From: Chitinophaga pinensis
Lineage (GTDB): Bacteria > Bacteroidota > Bacteroidia > Chitinophagales > Chitinophagaceae
NCBI GenBank assembly: GCA_945897185.1
Contig: CAMDFC010000001.1
Coordinates: 58,448 to 122,447, forward strand
Direction of reading: 5' to 3'
Length of the DNA stretch: 64,000 nucleotides
The notes under the pieces were generated by a model. The model saw only the letters and a list, made by a program, of their open reading frames with translations. It was not told the origin of the DNA and ran no database searches. Made by a program: the position numbers and the translations under genes. Below, one piece after another: positions 10,751 through 20,164 of this stretch; the stretch's first letter is position 1; every line of letters starts with the position of its first letter.

Positions 10751-11367
10751 TTACAAAATATTTTTCTGATTTTTCACCAAGACAATTAGAGCAGTTTAAA
10801 CAACTCGCTCCAATTTACACTGAATGGAATCAACAAATCAACGTAATCTCTCGAAAAGACATTGAATCGTTGTATGAAAGACACGTTTTACATTCCCTTT
10901 CTATTGCAGCTCAATATTCATTTGTGCCAGGGTTGGAAATAATTGATATTGGCACTGGTGGAGGATTCCCAGGAGTTCCTTTGGCCATTTTTTTCCCTGA
11001 GGTACAATTTCATTTGGTTGATTCTATTGCCAAGAAGTTAAAAGTGGTAGATGCAGTGAAACAAGAACTTGGATTAGACAACTTGACATTCGAGCATACA
11101 AGAGCTGAGAATATCAAGGGTAGAAAATTTGATTTTGTTGTTTCTAGAGCAGTTGCTCCTCTCAAAGAATTATGGGCATGGGGGAAGCCGCTTATTATAA
11201 ATTCCAGGATGATGGAGGACTGCAAAAATGGTTTAATTTGCTTGAAAGGAGGTGATCTTACCCAAGAGATTGCTGATTCAATTTTACGACCACATATAAC
11301 CCCTATCCAAAGGATATTTCCTGAGCCTGTTTTTGATGAAAAATTCATTCTTTATGTCCCCGTTTAA
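10720..11367 (+). CDS. rsmG: 16S rRNA (guanine527-N7)-methyltransferase
   Basis: EWNQQINVISRKDIESLYERHVLHSLSIA, IDIGTGGGFPGVPLAIFFPEVQFHLVDSIAKKLKVV. Confidence 0.95.
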   Translation: MENTKEPLDLITKYFSDFSPRQLEQFKQLAPIYTEWNQQINVISRKDIESLYERHVLHSLSIAAQYSFVPGLEIIDIGTGGGFPGVPLAIFFPEVQFHLVDSIAKKLKVVDAVKQELGLDNLTFEHTRAENIKGRKFDFVVSRAVAPLKELWAWGKPLIINSRMMEDCKNGLICLKGGDLTQEIADSILRPHITPIQRIFPEPVFDEKFILYVPV

Positions 11368-11443
11368 CTTGGTGTTCTTTAGGGTTTTTGCACTAGCTTT
11401 ATTTTACAATTTTAAACCTAAAGCACCAACGGTTCTAACATTC

Positions 11444-11695
11444 ATGGATAACACCCCTGACAAAATAAAAGTCAGTATTGTTGAAGACAATCACTTTGTT
11501 CACAATGCAATCGAACAGGTTATTCTTAAATCTACAATTTGCTCAATTGCTGATGTTTTTACTTCTGGAGAAGATACCATGGAAGGGCTTTGTAAAAATC
11601 CACCTGATGTAGTCTTAATAGATAACGAAATGGGAAAAAATTCTGACATCATTGCTGTAAAGCATATAAAAGTGCGATTCCCAAGGTTAGTTTAA
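11444..11695 (+). pseudogene. Truncated response-regulator receiver domain
   Basis: VSIVEDNHFVHNAIEQVIL...PPDVVLIDNEMGKNSDIIAVKHIKVRFPRLV* matches a NarL-type receiver up to about alpha4, then a stop; no receiver end and no output domain. Confidence 0.65.
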
Positions 11696-12025
11696 TTGAA
11701 TAAGAAAATTCTTCAGGCTTTGGATTTTTAGTTTTGAATTCTCTAATAAATGCTGAAACTCGGTATTGTCTTTTGTGATTTCTTCCCCATTAATTTTCTT
11801 TTCGACAAGCGCAGTGTAACCAGCTAAAATTGATTCGAGTTCAAAAATCATGAAATTCGAACTGTTTTTGTGAATTAGAAAATTCAGTTCAGATAAGTCA
11901 TTGGTATTGGGCAGTTCAGAAAATAATTGCAAGAAATTTTCATAATCATTTATAAATACGGAAGTGATTCTTCTGTTTAATACAGCATCTTTACCAGTCA
12001 TGTTGTTAAGCCTATTGAAATACAT
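11687..12025 (-). CDS. Small HPt-like (histidine phosphotransfer) protein, tentative
   Basis: 112 aa helical protein with ELNFLIHKNSSNFMIFELESIL, resembling the HPt phospho-His motif (HxxKxSS). Converges on a receiver remnant. Start may be MTGKDAV at M9. Confidence 0.45.
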   Translation of the reverse strand: MYFNRLNNMTGKDAVLNRRITSVFINDYENFLQLFSELPNTNDLSELNFLIHKNSSNFMIFELESILAGYTALVEKKINGEEITKDNTEFQHLLENSKLKIQSLKNFLIQLN

Positions 12026-12074
12026 AATTTTAAATGGTTACTGTGAATTTAAAATAATTTTTTTTTAAAATCAA

Positions 12075-12102
12075 AAAAATTAAGTAGAAATACTTAATTT
12101 TT
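12075..12102. repeat. Perfect AT-rich inverted repeat
   Basis: AAAAATTAAGT-AGAAAT-ACTTAATTTTT, 11-bp arms, upstream of the HPt-like gene. Confidence 0.6.
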
Positions 12103-12210
12103 GTAAGTGAAAACCATTAATAAAGTTGTTTGGAGCGGCTTTTCTGTTGTTGGACAGCCTAATATTTCAATTATTTTTTCTCAAATCGTCCGGATTTTTA
12201 TCTTTGTCTA

Positions 12211-12237
12211 AGTATAGAAATTGCAAATTTCTATACT
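12211..12237. repeat. Perfect inverted repeat/hairpin
   Basis: AGTATAGAAATT-GCA-AATTTCTATACT, 12-bp arms with 3-nt loop, 16 nt past the stop of the minus-strand DUF2256-like ORF. Confidence 0.7.
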
Positions 12238-12253
12238 AAAGTGTTTGTCATTC

Positions 12254-12406
12254 CTAAGTATGATTATTATTTCTGCTTTTCCTACACTTGTCACTACAAT
12301 AAACTACCTCATTCCAATTCTTTTCCCATTTTTTTCTCCATTTAAAGGGTCTGTTGCAAACCGGACAAACCTTTTCGGGTAAATCGCTTTTCCTTTTCAT
12401 TTTCAT
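12254..12406 (-). CDS. DUF2256-like small zinc-ribbon protein (50 aa), absent from ORF track
   Basis: Hand translation: [50 protein letters not shown]. CPVCxRPFxWRKKW...VxYCSDxCR is the DUF2256 pattern. Confidence 0.85.
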   Translation of the reverse strand: MKMKRKSDLPEKVCPVCNRPFKWRKKWEKNWNEVVYCSDKCRKSRNNNHT

Positions 12407-12488
12407 TTTCGTTGTTTTGTAAAGTAGAAACGGATTTAATCTTTATTACTGATTTTTATCATTTTTTAACCTATTCCAAATCAGCGTA

Positions 12489-14120
12489 TTATTGCTTAAC
12501 CATTCTGTATTTATACACCTCACCTGTTATGGTAGTAAGAATAACCTGGTATACTCCTGCTGGCCATCCGTTGGCATCTAAGCTTATGTTGTTATTGCCT
12601 CTAAAAATATTTTTGAAGGTTTGAGTCATTGTTTTTCCATTGATTGCAATAACAGTTAATCGTATGCCCTGTGTTTCTTTAGATCGAATACTAATATTAC
12701 CGCTATTTCTAAATGGATTTGGAAATGCTTTGATGATGATGTTTTCATTGTTATCAGATGGCCAATCACCACAAGCCCCTTTGTTTTGTAAATTGAAATC
12801 TATCCATTCTGCCCTTTGTTTAATCCAGAGCTTCATGGTATTTTTTTCCTCTTCGTAGGAGCGAATAGGGTTGATTCCTCTCCACCAAGTATTGCCGTTA
12901 AGGTTCCATTTTGCAAAATGCCTAGTTCTCGCTTCAGTAGTAAGAACATCTGCTGAGTCAATCAGTTTGTTTATCCGTTGATCAGATAAAGTTGTTTTTC
13001 TTAGGTCTAACCACCTGCACCTTAATGAAGAAACAAATGAGGTGTCTAGCATGAGTCTATCCCACCAGAAAGGGATTAGGCCTGCTCCGTCACCCGGACA
13101 AACACTGTTGAATTTATAGGCCCATCCTGAAATTAGACTTCCTTCACAATAATCTGCATTTTTAAATGCAAGGTCGAAGTCCCATGCTGGACCTGCTTTT
13201 ATTCTGCCATCACCTACGTTTTTATTTTTATGGAAATAGCTGCTTAATCTATATCCGTCTATATTTCTGCTGAGTTCATTCATAATTAGAAAGTCGATGA
13301 AGCTATTTAGATCAGCATGTTTTCTCACTCCAAAAGACGGATCTTGAAAATTTGGACCAGCTAAAGTAGATTCAAAATCATCTACGGTTTGTTTGATAAA
13401 GTTTTTTTGTTGTGTAGTTATATCTAATACTTTTGGATAGACATAAGAAAATTGTCGCCTTGCCTGATTGGTTGCTCCTGGGGTTGGATAGCTCGATAAC
13501 CAGCCATTGGGTTCTTTATCTAAACTAAAAATATAGCCACCAGTAAGCTCTATTCCTGTATTGTCTGTTGGTAAGAGTTTACTAATATTAACCCTACTCG
13601 AGTCTCTTTTTATTTTTTCAGCAAGCAAGTAGATACCCTGGTATTCATTATTCAAGATCAATTCAACGTACCGTACCCTGGAAGCCCATCTTCCCATTTC
13701 CCTTGTAAGGGTATAGGCGAGGTAATTGCGCATCATGGTTTTGTCCATATACGGTGCATACAACACCCAATCACTTTCTGGGGGCATCCCAAGTAAAGGC
13801 GTGGGTACTTCTAATCCTGCTGCATTCCTCAACTCAATGTCGTACGACCTAAGCGGTTGTCCTTGCGATGATTGTCCCCTTAGTTCAATTCCAACTTTAC
13901 CATTGAACTCATTGGCCACATCAGTACTTTTATTTCTTTTCCCAAGGCCATTATAAACAATGGATAAATCGGCTGTAATTTTTGGATCATTTACGATTAC
14001 ACCACCTCGGGTATTTATCATTACCAATGGTAAATCGGTATCTAATGTTGTTGAGGTCTGGGCATTCAAAACAACTGTTAAGCCACAAATAACAAGAAGT
14101 AAAGAAAAAGGTTTTTTCAT
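12489..14120 (-). CDS. CotH kinase family protein with T9SS sorting domain
   Basis: IELRGQSSQGQPLRSYDIELR, LLGMPPESDWVLYAPYMDKTMMRNYLAY, GIYLLAEKIKRDSSRVNI, PAWDFDLAFKNAD; C-term AFPNPFRNSG...GVYQVILTTITGEVYKYRMVKQ. Confidence 0.9.
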   Translation of the reverse strand: MKKPFSLLLVICGLTVVLNAQTSTTLDTDLPLVMINTRGGVIVNDPKITADLSIVYNGLGKRNKSTDVANEFNGKVGIELRGQSSQGQPLRSYDIELRNAAGLEVPTPLLGMPPESDWVLYAPYMDKTMMRNYLAYTLTREMGRWASRVRYVELILNNEYQGIYLLAEKIKRDSSRVNISKLLPTDNTGIELTGGYIFSLDKEPNGWLSSYPTPGATNQARRQFSYVYPKVLDITTQQKNFIKQTVDDFESTLAGPNFQDPSFGVRKHADLNSFIDFLIMNELSRNIDGYRLSSYFHKNKNVGDGRIKAGPAWDFDLAFKNADYCEGSLISGWAYKFNSVCPGDGAGLIPFWWDRLMLDTSFVSSLRCRWLDLRKTTLSDQRINKLIDSADVLTTEARTRHFAKWNLNGNTWWRGINPIRSYEEEKNTMKLWIKQRAEWIDFNLQNKGACGDWPSDNNENIIIKAFPNPFRNSGNISIRSKETQGIRLTVIAINGKTMTQTFKNIFRGNNNISLDANGWPAGVYQVILTTITGEVYKYRMVKQ

Positions 14121-14248
14121 ATGAATATTCAGGTGCATATAAATTTAAATAGAGTTTGCTGATAAAAGCGCAATTGGGGGTGATTTTTCCTCAGATGACC
14201 ATCGTTGCAGTTGCTTTCGTATTTTTGAGGGCTCTCGACTATAAAAAG

Positions 14249-16840
14249 ATGTCAAAAATTATTCAGGATACTCCTTTGATGCAACAACATCGGGCAATCA
14301 AACAAAAATACCCCGATGCCATTCTCTTATTTAGGGTGGGAGATTTTTATGAAACCTTTGGAGAAGATGCTGTTCGTTCTTCAGCAGTGTTGGGAATAAC
14401 GTTAACCAAAAGAAACAATGGAGCAGCCTCTTCCTTGGAGTTGGCTGGTTTTCCTCATCATGCATTGGATACGTACTTGCATAAATTAGTGAAAGCGGGT
14501 TATCGCGTAGCCATTTGTGATCAGCTTGAAGATCCTAAAACTGCAAAAGGGATTGTAAAGCGTGGCGTTACAGAACTGGTTACACCAGGTTTGGCAACCC
14601 ATGATAGACTGTTAGAGCACAACAGTAATAATTTTTTAGCAGGAATCCATTTGGGTGAAAACACAAGTGGTATTTCCTTTCTTGATATATCAACTGGAGA
14701 ATTTTTTATTGCCGAAGGAGATCTTGATTATATAGATAAACTATTACAGACCTTTCAGCCAGCGGAAGTAATTTTTCAAAAAGGAAAGCAAGCATTTTTT
14801 ACGGAAAAATTTGGTAAGAAATTTTATTCCTATTGTCTAGATCCTTGGATTTTTGATTTGCGTTATGCCGAAGAAGCACTGCTCAGACATTTTGGAACAC
14901 ACTCACTTAAAGGTTTTGGTGTTGAGGATATGAGAGAGGGGATAGTTGCAGCTGGTGCAATTCTTCATTATCTTAATGATACGGCACATCCCAATAGCCA
15001 CCATATTGCCTCTATTCATAGAATCAATAGGGATGAGTATTTGTGGATGGATCAGTTTACAATTCGTAATCTTGAACTTCTTGGTTCACCTTATGAACAA
15101 GGGGCTTCATTGTTCAAGATTTTAGATACCACTACTTCGCCAATGGGAGCAAGGTTATTGAAAAGATGGATGCTCATGCCACTGGTTGATATTGTTAAAA
15201 TTAATGAGCGATTAGGCCTTACAGAGCAGATGATTATCCATGAACAATGGCGATTGAAATTACTACAGTGCATTAAATCATGTGGTGATATCGAACGCTT
15301 GGTGAGTAAATTACCTGCAAGAAAAATTGGTCCAAGAGAAATGTTACAATTGGCAAAGGGGCTTGCACAAGTACAAATGATAAAAGAATATGCCTCTGAG
15401 TTAGAAAATGATTTTTTACATCGATTGGCAGACAGTCTTAATGTTTGTAAATATATACAAGAGAAAATTTTCCTTCAAATTGCTGATTACGCTCCAGCTC
15501 AGACCACTAAGGGTGGATATATCGCTGCTGGGGTAAATGCCGATCTTGATCATTATCGAACCTTGTCTACAAATGGCAAACAGATCTTGGTTGAAATTCA
15601 ACAGCGGGAGGTTATAAACACTGGAATTTCTTCATTAAAAATAGGGTTTAATAATGTTTTTGGTTACTATCTTGAAGTAAGTAACACCCATAAAAACAAA
15701 GTCCCTATAGCGTGGATGCGTAAACAGACCTTAACCAACGGAGAACGTTATATCACTGCAGAACTTAAAGAGTACGAAGAAAAAATCATGGGTGCAGAAG
15801 ACAAAATTGCACAGTTGGAATCTATGATTTATGATCAACTCCTCACTGAGTTACAAGAGTATATTTTGCCAATGCAAAAAAACGCACAGGTGATTGCTGC
15901 CTTAGATTGTCTTTGTTCCTTTGCAGAGAATGCCATTAGAAAAAATTATTGCAAACCTATTCTGCATGAAGATGCCGAATTAGAAATCATCGGAGGTAGA
16001 CATCCAGTTATTGAATCCTTAATGATTCCTGGTGATCAGTATGTTGCAAACGATCTTTTATTGGATCAGGAGGACTGTCAAGTTATTGTACTTACTGGCC
16101 CTAATATGAGTGGTAAAAGTGCATTGCTTCGCCAGACTGCAATAATTACTTTGATGGCGCATATGGGTAGTTATGTGCCTTCTCAGCATGCCCGTATTCC
16201 AATAACGGATAAAATATTTACAAGGGTAGGTGCTTCTGATAACCTGAGTGGCGGTGAATCTACATTCATGGTAGAAATGAATGAGACAGCCAGCATCATC
16301 AATAATATCTCTTCGAGGAGTTTGATTATTTTAGATGAAATAGGCAGAGGTACTTCTACCTATGATGGCATATCTATTGCTTGTAGTATAGCTGAGTTTT
16401 TGCATGATGCCAAACAAAGACCCAAAACGCTTTTTGCAACACATTACCATGAGATGAATGAATTGGAAAAGCGGTTGTCTCGTATAAAAAACTTTCACAT
16501 TACCCATAAGGAAGTGGACAAAAAAATAATTTTTCTTCGCAAACTTGCATCTGGCGGGAGTACACATAGTTTTGGTATACATGTAGCAAGAATGGCCGGT
16601 ATGCCGCTTGCTTTGGTGAATAGAGCCGGACAATTACTTGCAGCGCTGGAGAAAAAACAAGCTCCTTCTGAGGTAATTAAAGAGCAGCAGGAAGCTTCAG
16701 GAATGCAACTCACTATTTTTGATACACATACGGAAGTATTTGAGGAGATTAGAAAAATGCTTGAGGCAATCGACATCAATAGCCTTACACCCGTAGAAGC
16801 ATTGGTGGCTTTGAGTGAAATCAAGAAAAAAATTAAATAG
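14249..16840 (+). CDS. mutS: DNA mismatch repair protein MutS
   Basis: TPLMQQHRAIKQKYPDAILLFRVGDFYETFGEDA, LTGPNMSGKSALLRQTA, ILDEIGRGTSTYDGISIA, FATHYHEMNELE. Start at MSKIIQDTPLM. Confidence 0.97.
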   Translation: MSKIIQDTPLMQQHRAIKQKYPDAILLFRVGDFYETFGEDAVRSSAVLGITLTKRNNGAASSLELAGFPHHALDTYLHKLVKAGYRVAICDQLEDPKTAKGIVKRGVTELVTPGLATHDRLLEHNSNNFLAGIHLGENTSGISFLDISTGEFFIAEGDLDYIDKLLQTFQPAEVIFQKGKQAFFTEKFGKKFYSYCLDPWIFDLRYAEEALLRHFGTHSLKGFGVEDMREGIVAAGAILHYLNDTAHPNSHHIASIHRINRDEYLWMDQFTIRNLELLGSPYEQGASLFKILDTTTSPMGARLLKRWMLMPLVDIVKINERLGLTEQMIIHEQWRLKLLQCIKSCGDIERLVSKLPARKIGPREMLQLAKGLAQVQMIKEYASELENDFLHRLADSLNVCKYIQEKIFLQIADYAPAQTTKGGYIAAGVNADLDHYRTLSTNGKQILVEIQQREVINTGISSLKIGFNNVFGYYLEVSNTHKNKVPIAWMRKQTLTNGERYITAELKEYEEKIMGAEDKIAQLESMIYDQLLTELQEYILPMQKNAQVIAALDCLCSFAENAIRKNYCKPILHEDAELEIIGGRHPVIESLMIPGDQYVANDLLLDQEDCQVIVLTGPNMSGKSALLRQTAIITLMAHMGSYVPSQHARIPITDKIFTRVGASDNLSGGESTFMVEMNETASIINNISSRSLIILDEIGRGTSTYDGISIACSIAEFLHDAKQRPKTLFATHYHEMNELEKRLSRIKNFHITHKEVDKKIIFLRKLASGGSTHSFGIHVARMAGMPLALVNRAGQLLAALEKKQAPSEVIKEQQEASGMQLTIFDTHTEVFEEIRKMLEAIDINSLTPVEALVALSEIKKKIK

Positions 16841-16863
16841 CGATTTGGATAAACTTTACTGAT

Positions 16864-17994
16864 CTACAATAGTTCTTTCAAATGAACTACCAAGTTGTCA
16901 ATTTCTTCAATCGTGTTGTATTTACTAAAAGAGAACCTTATTGTAGATTGCGGTTCTTTATTTAAGGCATTGATAACATGCGAACCCTGATTAGCACCGC
17001 TGCTGCAGGCACTACCGCCTGAGGCGCAAATATTTCTTATGTCTAAATTAAACAAAAGCATTTCGGATTTATCTGTGTGCGGAAATCCAACGTTCAATAA
17101 AGTATAAAGACTTTCGCCATCTGGATCGCCATTAAATACAACGCCAGTTATTTCAGTTGAAATCCTGTGCTTTAAATATTCTTTCAGTCTATGTATATGT
17201 TCTTTTTCTTTTTCTTGATTTTCAGATGTGATTTCTAATGCTTTTGCAAAGCCGATGATGCCATATACGTTTTCTGTCCCAGCCCTCATATTTCTTTCCT
17301 GACCACCGCCATGAATCAAAGGATGGATTTTATTTCTTCCGTTGATGTATAAAATACCAATCCCCTTGGGCCCGTGAAATTTATGACCAGATCCTGTAAT
17401 GAAATCGATATGTAATGCTGATAAGTTTATTGGGAAATGACCAACGGTTTGCACGGTGTCTGTATGAAACAAGGCTTGGTATTTTTGACAGAGTATACCT
17501 ACTTTCTGGATATCGGTAATATTTCCAATTTCATTATTGGCGTGCATTAAAGTAACGAGCGTTTTTTTATCACTCTCCTTTAGTTTGACTTCCAAATCAT
17601 TTAAGTCGACATGCCCATTGGGTAAAATATTCACCAGCACCAATTCGGCTTCGCCGAGCTGTGCAAGATGGTTGCATGTGTGCAATGTTGCATGGTGCTC
17701 AATTGCGGAGGTGATAATTCTTTTGCACTGCAATTCTCTTACTGAGGCAAATATTGCAGTATTGCTACTTTCTGTACCACCGCTGGTAAAAAAAATTTCT
17801 GAGGGGTGTGCTTGAAGGATTTTAGCTACTGATTTTCTTGACTTTTCAATGGCTATCCTAGTTTCTCTTCCATAGGAATAAATTGAAGAAGGATTGCCAA
17901 AGTGTTCAGTGAGGTATGGCAACATTGTTTTAACCACCTCAGGGTCAATCGGTGTTGTGGCCGCATTGTCAAAATAAATCCGAGAGGGCATCAA
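16864..17994 (-). CDS. Cysteine desulfurase (NifS/IscS family)
   Basis: IYFDNAATTPIDPEV, FTSGGTESSNTAI, GSGHKFHGPKGIGILYI, CASGGSACSSGANQGSHV. Confidence 0.93.
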   Translation of the reverse strand: MMPSRIYFDNAATTPIDPEVVKTMLPYLTEHFGNPSSIYSYGRETRIAIEKSRKSVAKILQAHPSEIFFTSGGTESSNTAIFASVRELQCKRIITSAIEHHATLHTCNHLAQLGEAELVLVNILPNGHVDLNDLEVKLKESDKKTLVTLMHANNEIGNITDIQKVGILCQKYQALFHTDTVQTVGHFPINLSALHIDFITGSGHKFHGPKGIGILYINGRNKIHPLIHGGGQERNMRAGTENVYGIIGFAKALEITSENQEKEKEHIHRLKEYLKHRISTEITGVVFNGDPDGESLYTLLNVGFPHTDKSEMLLFNLDIRNICASGGSACSSGANQGSHVINALNKEPQSTIRFSFSKYNTIEEIDNLVVHLKELL

Positions 17995-18028
17995 TACCTA
18001 CAATTTTTTCAAATATACGGAATAGATA

Positions 18029-19411
18029 CTACAGGGCTTCCTGTATATCTTTGATCAATTTTATGGCAATATTATTGGCGGTTGTTTCGAAATTGCTTTC
18101 TGCAATAACTCTAATAATGGGCTCTGTGTTGCTTGCGCGGAGATGAACCCAGTCTTTGTCGAATTCGATCCTCAAGCCATCAAGCGTATTGATTTGGTTG
18201 GATTTGTATTTTACCTTGATCTTCTCAAATATCATCGGCAAGTCAATTACACCGTCTAGTTCAATTTTATTTTTACTGATAAAATAGTCGGGGTAACTGT
18301 TTCGCAATTGTTTTACGGTTTTGCTGTTTTTTGCCAAATGGGTCAGGAAAAGAGCAATACCAATTAACGCATCTCTGCCATAGTGAAAATCCGGGACGAT
18401 GATACCTCCATTGCCTTCGCCACCAATCACAGCGTCAACTTCTTTCATTTTGGCAACCACATTTACTTCTCCAACGGCCGCAGGATGGTAAATGCCTCCG
18501 TGTTTTTCAGTAATATCTTTTAGGGCTCTGGTTGATGATAAATTACTAACCGTATCTCCTTTTCTCTTGCTCAATATATAATCTGCTACTGCTACTAGTG
18601 TATATTCTTCTCCAAACATGGAGCCGTCTTCACAAACGAATACCAAGCGATCTACATCTGGATCGACTGCTAAACCTAAATCCGCTTTATTGGCAATGAC
18701 GGCAGCCGATAAATCAGTGAGGTTTTGAGGCAGAGGTTCAGGGTTGTGCGCAAATTTCCCATTGACTTCTCCATTCAAAACCACAATATTTTCGGCGGCT
18801 ACCCCAAGCTTTTGTAGCAAGGCTGGCACAAAAATAGCACCACTGCTGTTAATGGCATCCACCACAATTTTGAAGTTTTTGTTTTTGATTGCTGCAGCAT
18901 CAACCAATGAATAAGCCAAGATTGCATCCAAGTGACGATCAGCATGATCTGGTTTATACGTGTAGGTGCCTGCATTTTCTACTCCGGCAAAATGAAGCAC
19001 TTCCTTGTCTGCATTATTTAAAATTTCAGCGCCTATTTCTGCACTAATGAATTCACCTTTGCTATTGAGTAGCTTTAATGCATTCCACTCTTTTTGATTA
19101 TGGCTTGCAGTAATGATAATGCCTCCAGCTGCCTTTTCCTCCACCACTTCAAATTCTACAGTTGGTGTTGTGGAAATGCCCAAATCAATTACATCGGCCC
19201 CGAGGGAAAGAAGTGTTTGTGTAACCAATTGAGAAACAATCGGCCCACTTATTCTCCCGTCTCTTCCAATGATGATTTTATTGTTACCTTGACTAATCGC
19301 CCATTGGCCGAATGCAGCTGTGTATCTTACCACATCCAATGGCGACAATGATTCCCCTGGTTTTCCTCCAATAGTTCCTCTAATTCCTGAAATACTTTTA
19401 ATTAATGCCAA
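18029..19411 (-). CDS. glmM: Phosphoglucosamine mutase/phosphomannomutase family
   Basis: ISGIRGTIGG, GIIITASHNQKEWNALKLL, DPDVDRLVFVCEDG, EGNGGIIVPDFHYGRDALIG, RASNTEPIIRVIAES. Confidence 0.88.
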   Translation of the reverse strand: MALIKSISGIRGTIGGKPGESLSPLDVVRYTAAFGQWAISQGNNKIIIGRDGRISGPIVSQLVTQTLLSLGADVIDLGISTTPTVEFEVVEEKAAGGIIITASHNQKEWNALKLLNSKGEFISAEIGAEILNNADKEVLHFAGVENAGTYTYKPDHADRHLDAILAYSLVDAAAIKNKNFKIVVDAINSSGAIFVPALLQKLGVAAENIVVLNGEVNGKFAHNPEPLPQNLTDLSAAVIANKADLGLAVDPDVDRLVFVCEDGSMFGEEYTLVAVADYILSKRKGDTVSNLSSTRALKDITEKHGGIYHPAAVGEVNVVAKMKEVDAVIGGEGNGGIIVPDFHYGRDALIGIALFLTHLAKNSKTVKQLRNSYPDYFISKNKIELDGVIDLPMIFEKIKVKYKSNQINTLDGLRIEFDKDWVHLRASNTEPIIRVIAESNFETTANNIAIKLIKDIQEAL

Positions 19412-19558
19412 AATAGCCTGTTTTTAGTACGGCAAACTTACAACAAAGCTCCGGCTATTGCAAGTTTGTGAAAGTTGAACCAAGAAAGATTTTTCATGTA
19501 AAAACATATTAATATAAAAAGACTTTAAACAGAGGGAAATACTATTTATTTTTACACT

Positions 19559-20164
19559 ATGCACTTTATTCAAGCAGAGGATTTAACCCTTTTGCAACAA
19601 TTACTTCATTTCGACTATGAAATGATGATTTATGTGAACAGGATTTGGGTTCATCCTGTTATTGATAATCTGGCGCTTTTCATGAGAGAATCCATTTTTC
19701 ATGTCCCACTCTATATTTTTATTCTCATCTATGTAATTCAGCGTTTAGGTGTTAAAGGGGTTTGGTGGTTTTTAGGCGCTATTTCAATTGTAGCAATTTC
19801 TGATTTGGTAAGTAGCCACATCATAAAAGATTATTTTGACAGGCCAAGACCCTGCAGAGATCCTATTTTAGTCCACCAAATAAGATTTTTAGCAAAATAC
19901 TGCGGTGCGAATGGCAGTTTTACCTCCTCACATGCTGTTAACCATTTCGCTTTTGCCTCCTATGCTTTTTTCACACTAGGAAAAACGAACAGATGGGTTA
20001 AGTATCTTTTCCTCTGGGCAGGTGCAATTGCCTATTCCCAGGTGTATGTTGGCGTGCATTTTCCGTCTGATGTACTATTTGGGGCTATCTTGGGGATGCT
20101 TTTTGGTTGGGGGGCTGCTCGAATAGCCAACCAGGCCTTATCTTTACATCAACCAAGTATATGA
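19559..20164 (+). CDS. PAP2-family phosphatase
   Basis: KDYFDRPRPCRDP, GSFTSSHAVNHFAFA, YSQVYVGVHFPSDVLFGAILG. Confidence 0.9.
   Translation: MHFIQAEDLTLLQQLLHFDYEMMIYVNRIWVHPVIDNLALFMRESIFHVPLYIFILIYVIQRLGVKGVWWFLGAISIVAISDLVSSHIIKDYFDRPRPCRDPILVHQIRFLAKYCGANGSFTSSHAVNHFAFASYAFFTLGKTNRWVKYLFLWAGAIAYSQVYVGVHFPSDVLFGAILGMLFGWGAARIANQALSLHQPSI

Noticed and set aside
12060-12240. Possible short repeat array/CRISPR remnant
   Set aside because: Two unrelated inverted repeats; no direct repeats, spacers or cas genes.
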